22,415 nt of DNA, from NCBI GenBank assembly GCA_964508085.1, contig CAZDTI010000097.1, positions 1 through 22,415 on the forward strand. The letters are read 5' to 3'. The notes below the pieces were generated by a model that was given only the letters and a program-made list of their open reading frames with translations, was not told the origin of the DNA and searched no databases. How positions within the stretch are numbered: position 1 is the first letter of the stretch; every line of letters begins with the position of its first letter. Below are positions 1-8,200 of the stretch, piece by piece. The DNA is from CALGLS01 sp964508085. GTDB taxonomy: Bacteria; Bacteroidota; Bacteroidia; Chitinophagales; Saprospiraceae. A program made the position numbers and the translations under genes.

Positions 1-3000
1 CATTCGAAGGATCCACAGTGATGATCAAAGTTGCATCATCGGTATCTGCTCCATCTGTTGCGGTATAATCAATTGGCACTTCGCCATTAAAGTTTGCATC
101 CGCAGTAAAGATGATATTTCCACTTCCATCCAGACTGGCTTGACCAGCTAAGACATTGTTTGCGTCATAGACATTTTGTGGGGTTACTGTTAGGGTGACC
201 GAACTGCCACTCATATCCAAGCCACTTGCTGTACTTACCGTCAGGGCATCGCCATCCGGATCGCTATCATTAGCGAGTAGAGGAGTGGTTACTGTTTCGC
301 CTTGCTCTGCGGTATTGGTATCATCTTGAGCGATAACATCGTTGTTGCTTCCATCCGTACTTGGAGTTGGAATTACTTCGATGGTTAAGGTCGCCGCATC
401 GGTATCTCCGTTACTGTCTACAACTACATAATCTACAGGCACTTCACCTGTGTAACCTGTTGCAGGAGTAAAGTCGTAAGAACCATTCGCATTTAAGGTT
501 ATTGAACCAGCTAGCGTTCCTGATTCATCATAAACATTTGTGGCTGCAGCCAAAGGTAGATTTAGGGTATCTCCATTCATAGCTAGGTAAGTGGCTGACT
601 GTACGGTTTGTGCATCAGCTGTTGGGTCGGTATCATTGGTCAAGACATTACCAGAAACAGGAGTATCCTGTGGCGTTTGATTGATGTCATTTTCTGCAAT
701 GGTGATACAGGCTAAACTTTGTTGTGTAGTATCTTGGGCTGTTCCAACGGTCTGGCCGGAAGAAGTTGCCACCGTAGGAATTCCATCTTCATCCACACCG
801 CCAGTTAGGGTATCATTTTGGATTTGAGCAATGGTAAAGTTGCCTCCACCTTCTACTGCGTCTGGGCATCCATCTTCATCAGAATCTAAATCTAAATAAT
901 CGACTATACCATCACCATCCGTATCCGGACAAATATCTACTTCAAAAAGGTCTATAAAATTACCCGCCGCAATAGTCCCATCAGAGGTAGAGATTGAAAT
1001 AAATTCAAAAACAGTGGTAGTTTGTCCTGCTGGGATGACATATGTTCCCGTATAATTTACCCAGGCCGTACGATCTGAACTCATTGTCGCTTGAGTAATC
1101 GTAGCGCCAACAGCATTGCCAATCCGAACCTCCGCAACATCAACTCCTCTTCTTCCTCTATGCCAAATCGACCAAACCATTTCCGAACCTGGTAGTGTGG
1201 CCAAAGTTTGAAATAGCGCCGCATGTTCATTTGCACAAATTTCTAAATGATATCCTCCCTCGTGTGAAGGAGTTGGAGCAGGGTCTCCACCACAGTGGTT
1301 AGATCCCCATAATTCAATTGCACCATCAGTTGCAGATGTTTCCCAACCAGCGAGGTCGCCTTCATCAAATTGATAATAGTTTCCAGTTCCTCCTGTACAG
1401 TTAGCCCCCCAAGCCGCGAACTGTTCTTGTGGTGTTACGCTCGGAAATGTTTCAAACCCTGGATTAATTAAAACATTCTGCTCGCATTCATTAACATCTA
1501 AAATTCCATCATTATCCTTATCTAGGTCATCCGCATCGCAGATTAAATCACCATCTGTATCTTGACAAGGACAATCTGAGTCTTGAACCGATGCATTTTG
1601 ACTATCCCCCGGTATTTGTCCACTTGAAGTTGCAACACTAGGAACTCCATTCATATCAACTCCACCAGTTAGTGTATCGCTCTGAATATTGGAAGTGGTA
1701 AAACTACCGCCTCCTTCTATCGCATCGGCGCAGCCGTCACCATCACTATCTAAATCAAATGGATCAATAATTCCGTCTCCATCTGTATCCATAGTTGTAC
1801 AAACACCGTTTGCATTAAGTGTACAAAAATCTGGATCTTGATAATTCAGTGTTCCATCACCGTCTGAATCCGCAGAAGGGTCTGCAGATAAACAAGTGAA
1901 AATGCTGCTAGAGATATTGCTTATAGTGATGGTTTCTGATTGAGATACGGTTGTATTGGTTACCCCCTGATTATTAAATGGATTGGTAATCGTTGTAAAA
2001 CCAGCCCCGCTTAAAGTGTAGGTATTTCCTAATAACCCATCACCATAGCTGTCATATATTGTAAAAGTATAAGTTCCATTTTCAGTTACCGGTACTACAG
2101 CTGTTACCGTAGTGTTGGCAATACCATAAGGCCCTCCAGAACCAACAGCACCAGACGGACCACTAATACTCCAAGTTGTTTCTCCTGGGTAAGTATCCAG
2201 ATTAATAGAGACATTGATATCTGTGGAAGTCACTATAGTAGCAGGAGGAGTACCACAAATTTCATAAGTATCTAGAATTCCGTCATTGTCGTCATCCAGA
2301 TCATCTATATCGCATATTAAATCGCCGTCTGCATCAAATGTACAGGGACAATCTGCATCTTGGGTACCTGAATCCTGGCTATTTCCCACTGTCTGCCCAG
2401 AAGATGTAGCTGCAGTCGGAACTCCATTATTATCTACGCCGCCGGTGAGCGTATCGTTTTGGATATCGGCTGTCGTAAAGCTTCCACCACCTTCTATGGC
2501 ATCGGGACAACCGTCACCATCGCTATCAGTATCTAAATAGTTTGGGTTTCCATTGGTATCCTCATCCAGGCAAAAGGTTAATCCTCCAAAAACACCTATC
2601 GCTCTTGTTGGGGGATTAGATTCTCCAGAAATTTCTTCATATAATACAGTTACCGTTGTTGCTCCATCTGGGATATTAACCCATACACTTCCTGCGCTAG
2701 AACCATCATCATTATATAAAGGATCAGTACAAGACGCTACATTACCAGTAATCGTATGATTATTTGTAGTCGTATTTACTTCTTCTATAGTTGGTGTCCC
2801 CACGTCACTTGTTAGTGTGATTCGGTCATGTCTAGCTCCTGTTGGGTCTCCATCTAAATCGGTAACCTGAAATCTTCCATCATAAACAGCCTGATTAAAA
2901 TCAATCACAATGGTTATAGGGGACAACCCTGCTCCTAAACCAGGATCAAAAGAGATGTCTAAATCTGCAACATCACCTAATAAATTTCCAGAATCATAAA

Positions 3001-3892
3001 TTGGCGAACTAAAAGTAAATGCCCCAGATGCTGAGGTTGTTACATTTATATCAATCGTTGCAGATCCATCTGTACTTGTAATGCTATTTGAATTCATGGT
3101 AGTCGCCCAAGCCCATGGACCTGTTCCCCAAGAATCGGACTGGCATTCATCTGTATCTAATATTCCGTCATTGTCATCGTCCAGGTCAACATCATTACAA
3201 TGACCATCGCCATCGAAGTCATCGCCATCATCTGTACCCCCGACAGTCCCTGCACAAGTCATCATCATGGACATGGCATCTACTTGGTTTGTGCGCTCTT
3301 CAGCTTTCCAAAAGGAACTTACCCAAGTGGTGAAATCCTTTGAAAGAGAGGATAAACTCAAGTTGTATGCATAACTTTTTAATTGGAGATTTTGAATTGG
3401 TGTACCAACTTCCAAGTCCCAATCACCATCTTTACCTGTAATATCATCGGAGGCTGCAATACAAATGCCTAAAGCTGTCTCTAGCTGTGAGACAGCGGCT
3501 TTTCCTTTTTCGCCTTGGGCGAAGTTGCAACCGTAAATGTTGAGCTGAGATTTTTGGTCCAGGAGTTCTTTGGTCTTTAACCATTCAATGATTTGATTGG
3601 TGTTTTTCCATTGACCTTCTATCAATAATTGTCCAGGTTGACCATGAGTAAACAATTGAAAAGCTTCGGAATTACGTAGTGAAATTCCATCAACCAGTTG
3701 TCCTCTATTTGCAATAGTTTGGTCGATATAAGCAAATTGGTTTTTATACGCAGCATTCGCTGTATGAATTTCAGCGCTTATTGATTTTGTAAACGTGTAC
3801 TCCTTGTTAAAATTAGCGCATTCCAACTGATTTGTGAAGAGCCAACTGCCTAGAAATAGGAGTGGCATTAAGAAAAAGTAATTTCTATTCAT
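1..3892 (-). CDS. Giant secreted DUF4347 / TSP3-repeat / cadherin-like surface protein (3' end outside window)
   Basis: This is a partial CDS of 1297 complete codons that continues past the left edge. The start is the ATG at 3892-3890 (MNRNYFFLMPLLFLG), which gives a signal peptide of about 26 residues. Residues about 30-166 read as DUF4347, with THGQPGQ at about 82-88 (His83), IYGCN at 119-123 (Cys122) and a terminal DGDWDLEVG. An Asp-rich TSP3 stretch (DLDDDNDGILD) follows near residues 220-249. Unique beta-rich domains then alternate with three copies of an Asp-rich module containing DGCPDAIEGGG and TLTGGVD. One of these domains (about 800-960) opens with NPGFE and looks like a carbohydrate-binding jelly roll. 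The last roughly 230 residues are tandem cadherin/Ig-like repeats with NDxDP motifs. The family points to a calcium-stabilised adhesin on the cell surface. A type IX secretion C-terminal domain may lie beyond the window but cannot be seen. Confidence 0.9.
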   Translation of the reverse strand, partial: MNRNYFFLMPLLFLGSWLFTNQLECANFNKEYTFTKSISAEIHTANAAYKNQFAYIDQTIANRGQLVDGISLRNSEAFQLFTHGQPGQLLIEGQWKNTNQIIEWLKTKELLDQKSQLNIYGCNFAQGEKGKAAVSQLETALGICIAASDDITGKDGDWDLEVGTPIQNLQLKSYAYNLSLSSLSKDFTTWVSSFWKAEERTNQVDAMSMMMTCAGTVGGTDDGDDFDGDGHCNDVDLDDDNDGILDTDECQSDSWGTGPWAWATTMNSNSITSTDGSATIDINVTTSASGAFTFSSPIYDSGNLLGDVADLDISFDPGLGAGLSPITIVIDFNQAVYDGRFQVTDLDGDPTGARHDRITLTSDVGTPTIEEVNTTTNNHTITGNVASCTDPLYNDDGSSAGSVWVNIPDGATTVTVLYEEISGESNPPTRAIGVFGGLTFCLDEDTNGNPNYLDTDSDGDGCPDAIEGGGSFTTADIQNDTLTGGVDNNGVPTAATSSGQTVGNSQDSGTQDADCPCTFDADGDLICDIDDLDDDNDGILDTYEICGTPPATIVTSTDINVSINLDTYPGETTWSISGPSGAVGSGGPYGIANTTVTAVVPVTENGTYTFTIYDSYGDGLLGNTYTLSGAGFTTITNPFNNQGVTNTTVSQSETITISNISSSIFTCLSADPSADSDGDGTLNYQDPDFCTLNANGVCTTMDTDGDGIIDPFDLDSDGDGCADAIEGGGSFTTSNIQSDTLTGGVDMNGVPSVATSSGQIPGDSQNASVQDSDCPCQDTDGDLICDADDLDKDNDGILDVNECEQNVLINPGFETFPSVTPQEQFAAWGANCTGGTGNYYQFDEGDLAGWETSATDGAIELWGSNHCGGDPAPTPSHEGGYHLEICANEHAALFQTLATLPGSEMVWSIWHRGRRGVDVAEVRIGNAVGATITQATMSSDRTAWVNYTGTYVIPAGQTTTVFEFISISTSDGTIAAGNFIDLFEVDICPDTDGDGIVDYLDLDSDEDGCPDAVEGGGNFTIAQIQNDTLTGGVDEDGIPTVATSSGQTVGTAQDTTQQSLACITIAENDINQTPQDTPVSGNVLTNDTDPTADAQTVQSATYLAMNGDTLNLPLAAATNVYDESGTLAGSITLNANGSYDFTPATGYTGEVPVDYVVVDSNGDTDAATLTIEVIPTPSTDGSNNDVIAQDDTNTAEQGETVTTPLLANDSDPDGDALTVSTASGLDMSGSSVTLTVTPQNVYDANNVLAGQASLDGSGNIIFTADANFNGEVPIDYTATDGADTDDATLIITVDPSN
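740..895 (-). repeat. Asp-rich module, copy 3 of the DUF4347 protein
   Basis: This encodes a stretch running from DSDEDGCPDAVEGGG through TLTGGVDEDGIP to TSSGQTVG. It is the most distal and most diverged of three copies in this gene, followed directly by cadherin/Ig-like repeats. Boundaries are approximate. Confidence 0.7.
1566..1755 (-). repeat. Asp-rich module, copy 2 of the DUF4347 protein
   Basis: This encodes DSDGDGCADAIEGGG, TLTGGVDMNGVP and TSSGQIPG, ending in DSDCPC. It is followed by a TSP3 stretch and an NPGFE-type domain. The alternation of module and unique domain matches copies 1 and 3. Confidence 0.7.
2342..2535 (-). repeat. Asp-rich module, copy 1 of the DUF4347 protein
   Basis: This encodes DSDGDGCPDAIEGGG, TLTGGVDNNGVP and TSSGQTVG, ending in DADCPC, then a TSP3 stretch (DLDDDNDGILD). 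The Asp residues at alternate positions are the calcium-binding pattern of TSP3 repeats. Confidence 0.7.
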
Positions 3893-3908
3893 TATTAATG
3901 TGTTTATT

Positions 3909-3961
3909 CCAAATCGGAAATTTGGGTAAAATTTTAAAAAAAAATATTTGGGTGTTTGGGT
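3909..3961 (-). promoter_or_regulatory. Iterated ACCCAAA motif and inverted repeat upstream of the DUF4347 gene
   Basis: Three copies of TTTGGGT lie at 3921, 3947 and 3955 (ACCCAAA read in the gene's direction). The first overlaps the 6-bp inverted repeat CCAAAT/ATTTGG. All are within about 70 bp upstream of the ATG at 3892, so they sit where an operator or promoter would be. No known regulator can be assigned. Confidence 0.3.
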
Positions 3962-4145
3962 TGGAAGGTTAGGGTATTAAAAATACACCAATCAAGAACT
4001 GACTGAAATATTTTAAATATTTGACGTTGTGCTTTTCCCTATGGCGGTATAATCGATAAACGATTGCACAAGTCGCTCGAAGCAATTGTAGATATTACTC
4101 GGTTCATGATGTTTAATTTGCTGGGGAAAAATTATTGGGTCTTTC

Positions 4146-4159
4146 AAAGATTAATCTTT
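4146..4159. repeat. Perfect 14-bp palindrome
   Basis: AAAGATTAATCTTT is self-complementary over its whole length and is flanked by direct repeats of TCTTTCAAA. It lies about 250 bp upstream of the DUF4347 start and about 230 bp upstream of the small plus-strand ORF. It may be a dimer-binding site, but it is AT-rich and may be fortuitous. Confidence 0.3.
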
Positions 4160-4387
4160 CAAAAATTTCGCCAAAAAAATATTTAGTAGTAATTAATACT
4201 GTTGTATAAGTTTTAATGTATATGTGAAAGGTTCACGATCAGATATTTAATTTATCTAACTAAATATGTAGTGTTATAATAAGTGGAAAAGATGTTATAC
4301 AATGCATTTGCAAAGTCTAAAATAAATACTAACAATATAAATACATTTCGAATAGAAGTCTAATTTCCTGATGGGTAAATCGATGGA

Positions 4388-4585
4388 ATGCGGTCTCCTA
4401 TTGCCAGTTTTTGTAAGCCTGTCAATTACAAAATACGCAGCATGGCTGGAAAACTAGATGACTCTGAAGTATATAGCCGAGGAAAATTAAAACCTGATTT
4501 TGAAGGGATTAATTTATTGGAGTTTTTAAGAAAAGGGAAGGGTAGAACGTTTGAAGTTGTTAGCGTTAAAAAGGCCAGGTACTAG
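4388..4585 (+). pseudogene. Small plus-strand ORF, probable C-terminal remnant of a degraded gene
   Basis: This is a 65-codon ORF and the only credible reading frame on the plus strand. From the internal Met at 4442 onward the codons have strong coding character (purine-start bias, plausible usage). The peptide is charged and soluble, including KLKPDFEGINLLEFLRKG and TFEVVSVKKARY. The first 18 residues look less coding-like, and no ribosome-binding site precedes either Met. The frame is closed by a stop just upstream at 4376. It ends about 90 bp from the convergent end of the 1437-aa gene. I do not recognise the family. It may be the tail of a gene lost by deletion or transfer, or a genuine small protein. 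Confidence 0.35.
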
Positions 4586-4677
4586 ATTGTTCTTAAATTC
4601 AGGAAGGATATGTTATTGCCAGTTAGTTCTGGTTAATTCGATTTTGGGCCACTGATCTTTTCTTTAAACCCCTGAAT

Positions 4678-5216
4678 TTATTTTTTCTGTAGCGTCGGAG
4701 CCTGAGCCGAACAGCAATCATCATCAACATAATCTGTTAGGCCATCAGTATCATTGTCAATACCGTCATTACAAATCTCCGGCAAACAAGGTCCGACTAA
4801 TTCATTTTGCCAATTGTTATTAGGAGGTGATGCATAAGTAATTCCATCAACCAAACCAGTGACTAGATTAACAGTTGGCGCACCTGTTCCAGCAAGGCCA
4901 TCATTATCTCCATCTGCAATAGCCTCCTCTTCTGTATCAAAACATCCATCCCCATCTGCGTCTATTTCATAAGCATCTAAGATTCCATTCGGTGCAGCCT
5001 CGCTGTCTGCTAAAGAATAATTGATGGTATCGCTATCAACAGTAGTTTCCAAAGCATCAAACAATCCATTCGTTCCAAATAAGGAAGCGGCACCATCTAT
5101 GATCCCATCATCATTTGTATCGGTGGCAGCATGACCAGCTTCGTGTAGGTCAAATATTCCATCATTATCAGAGTCTAAATCAAAAATATTAATAAGTCCA
5201 TCATTGTCAGAATCAT
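4678..5216 (-). repeat. Calcium-binding module, copy 3 of the 1437-aa protein (C-terminal)
   Basis: Encodes DLDSDNDGIFD, HEAGH, NGLFDALET, DGCFDTEEEAI, GPCLPEICNDGIDND and the C-terminal tail CCSAQAPTLQKK. It is shorter than copies 1 and 2 because the gene ends just after the MopE motif. Confidence 0.75.
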
Positions 5217-8200
5217 CGCAAAGGGTGAAGCCTACATTAATTCCAAATCGCACTCGCCCATCCTGATTGGCGGGGGAATAATGGCCAATTTGAAATTGCA
5301 ATTGTCGCACTATTCCTAAAAATTCAATGATGCCAGTCCCATTGGTAGAGGGCGTCGGTTCCGCCCGGATGGTATCTCCAGATATTAATAATTCGTTATC
5401 TGTAAAAATCATATTCATTGTTACGGCTGGCGTTTGATTTACCATGACTAAACTCCAATCTGGAGAATATACAGAACTACTAAAACTGGCAAAATGAATA
5501 GTGGGATTAATTACATCTGAGGGGAAATTAATAGTATAGGTGCCGTGATTATCTACGTTTTGATCCGTATTGATTTCGAGCCATAAAAAGGTTTGCGATC
5601 CTGACCAAGGAGCTGGTGTTCCGCCTTGAAAAGAGTTCAAATTCGGCCCTACAGTCGTATTAAAAGTAATACCATTTTGCAATAGAATATCGTGTTGAAC
5701 ACCGCTTGTAGTCGTGCTTAATTGAACAGTGTCATAGGTGCTGACCGTGTGCGCATCATCTATAACAAAAGTACTACTACATTCTTCACTATCCGGAATA
5801 CCGTCATTATCATTATCCAAATCACAAAAATCACCTATCCCATCATTGTCATTATCACCGCAGCTTACATGGCTGGCACAATCTGAACAATCGTTGCAAT
5901 CAATTAAACCATCTCCATCATCATCAATGCCATTATTACAAACCTCTACGAGACAAGGCCCGGTTAATGGATTTTGCCAATGGTTATTAGGCGGTGATGC
6001 ATAAGTAAGACCATTAACCAAACCAGTAGCGGGATCAACAGTAGGCACACCTGTACCTACCAGACCATCATTATCTCCATCGGTAATAGCCTCCTCCTCT
6101 GTGTCAAAACAGCCATCGCCATCTGAATCTAATTCATAAGGGTCGTAAATACTATCTGGAGTTGATTCACTATCAGAAATGCTATAATCAATTAAATCAG
6201 AATCAGCTGATGTTTCAATCGCATCAAATAATCCATTAGAACCAAAATCAGCGGCGATTCCATCAATGACTCCATCTATATTAACATCTGCAGCACTGTG
6301 GCCAGCCTCAATTAAATCATAAATACCATCATTATCACTATCCAGATCCAAATAATCTTCAAGGCCATCACTATCAGTATCAACGCAAGTATTCGTTGCC
6401 TCACCAAATATGAAAACCTTGCCGTCAGCGACATCACCACCACTATCATTGTCGTAGACTCTTATATAATAAATGAGATCACCAAGATCAGCAAGGTCAT
6501 CTAAAGGTAATGTAGCTAATGCAAGACTTTGATTATGTGGATTTACATTTACTTCTGTAATGGTATAGTCCCCCACATTTAGTGTGATTTGGGCACCCAA
6601 TGGATTTTGATTAAGATCCAAAGCTTCAAGAATTACCGAATTATTACCACTTCTTTCGCTAAACAGTACAAATAAACCCTGGCTTACTGAAATTGGGCTT
6701 GTATATCCTACTTGAAAATAGTCAACACCACTTAGCCATTCATAGCTTATTTGTTGATAATAATTCATGTTTCTGCTTTGAAAAGCTGGTAAAGCATCTA
6801 CAGGCCAGTTAGAAGAAGAAATGTAGTTTACAATAGTAGATCCGTTTTCTACAATAACAAAATCATGTGCAATCGATGGGGCCGTAGTCATACTAAAGTC
6901 GTAATTGTCAGGAGATATAAAATCAGTGAAGATACTTCCCGTAATCGCAATAGAATCGAGTATAACTGGTGCGTTTCCTCCATTACCCGTAATATAAAAT
7001 GAATCTGGTGTGAAAAAGCCATCAATATCATTGGCTGGAGGATTACATTCAATGAGGTCTGGAATTCCATCATTATCATCATCTAAATCACAAAGATCAC
7101 TTATCCCATCATTATCATTATCATTAACAATACAGCTCACATCGCTGGCACAATCTGAGCAATCGTTGCAATCAACTAAACCATTTATATTATTGTCTAT
7201 ACCATCATTACAAATCTCTGATAAACAAGGCCCTATTACCTCATTTTGCCAAATGGTATTGACAGGAGTTGCATAAGTAATACTGTTAACCAAACCTGTA
7301 ATAGGGTCAACAGCAGGTATACCTGTTCCAGCCAAACCATCATTATCTCCATCTGCAATAGCCTCCTCTTCTGTATCAAAACATCCATCCCCATCTGAAT
7401 CTAGTTCGTAAGCATCGTAAATACCATCTGGTGTAGGCTCGCTATCTGCAATGGTATAAATTATTACTCCGTCATTCGCTGTTTCGAGTGCATCAAATAA
7501 ACCGTTTATACCAAATGCACTTGCTGCTCCATCTATAACACCATCAACATCAGTATCAGCTTCATTATGCCCGGCTTCGATTAGATCAAAAAGTCCGTCG
7601 TTGTCACTATCCAGATCGAGATGATTTGCTACTCCGTCATTGTCTGTATCACAAACAAACTGAGTGAAGGAGATATCATCTAAAGCCAGGTCATTTCCAG
7701 TTGTTCCCGTTGAATTATTAATCAGCATAAGAAAAATGGTATCCGCAAGTCCCGGATTAGCAGAAAAGGTGAACTCGTGCCATGTTTCATCCTCCGCAAT
7801 CGTTCCTGTCGTCGTATTATTTAAAACATTTCCAAGGTTATCAACTAGCCTGATGGTAATATCTGGTAAGGTCAAATTATGAGTCGGCTGAATCGTATTT
7901 CTAGCCCAAAATGCCCCCTGTAGATCTTGGTTTTTTATATAATTAGAAATAGGTCTGAAATAAAAGGTATCCAGTGTGGAGGGAGCATCTATTACCATCA
8001 TACGTCCATTCGTATCTCCGGTGTGGTCACCCAGCCCGGTCCAATCTGCATTTGAATTAAACTTTAATGGCGTGTCTGCTATCGTATATTCTCCACTTGA
8101 AAGGTTAGACCCACTTAGCGCACATGGATTGGTTCCATTTTCATAGCATAGCTGCGCATAATCAGAGGAGCTTACAGTAGTTCCGGCACCAAAATTATCC

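Larger units (their letters stand above)
3893..4387. other. Intergenic region upstream of the DUF4347 gene
   Basis: AT-rich spacer between the start of the DUF4347 gene and the small plus-strand ORF. It contains a TTTGGGT cluster (3921-3961), an inverted repeat CCAAAT/ATTTGG (3909-3914 and 3920-3925), and a perfect 14-bp palindrome AAAGATTAATCTTT (4146-4159). No RNA gene or convincing promoter box was found. Confidence 0.6.

Noticed and set aside
4051..4065. AATCG/CGATT inverted repeat upstream of the DUF4347 gene
   Set aside because: 5-bp arms in AT-rich DNA are expected by chance.
4371..4459. 28-codon frame MGKSMECGLLLP on the plus strand
   Set aside because: It overlaps the better-supported 65-codon frame, lacks a ribosome-binding site, and ends after a short hydrophobic stretch. 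A frameshift joining it to the longer frame could not be supported.
4741..7660. Regularly spaced DNA repeats that might suggest a CRISPR array
   Set aside because: The repeats are in-frame coding sequence for TSP3/MopE modules, of unequal spacing, with no constant repeat-spacer pattern.
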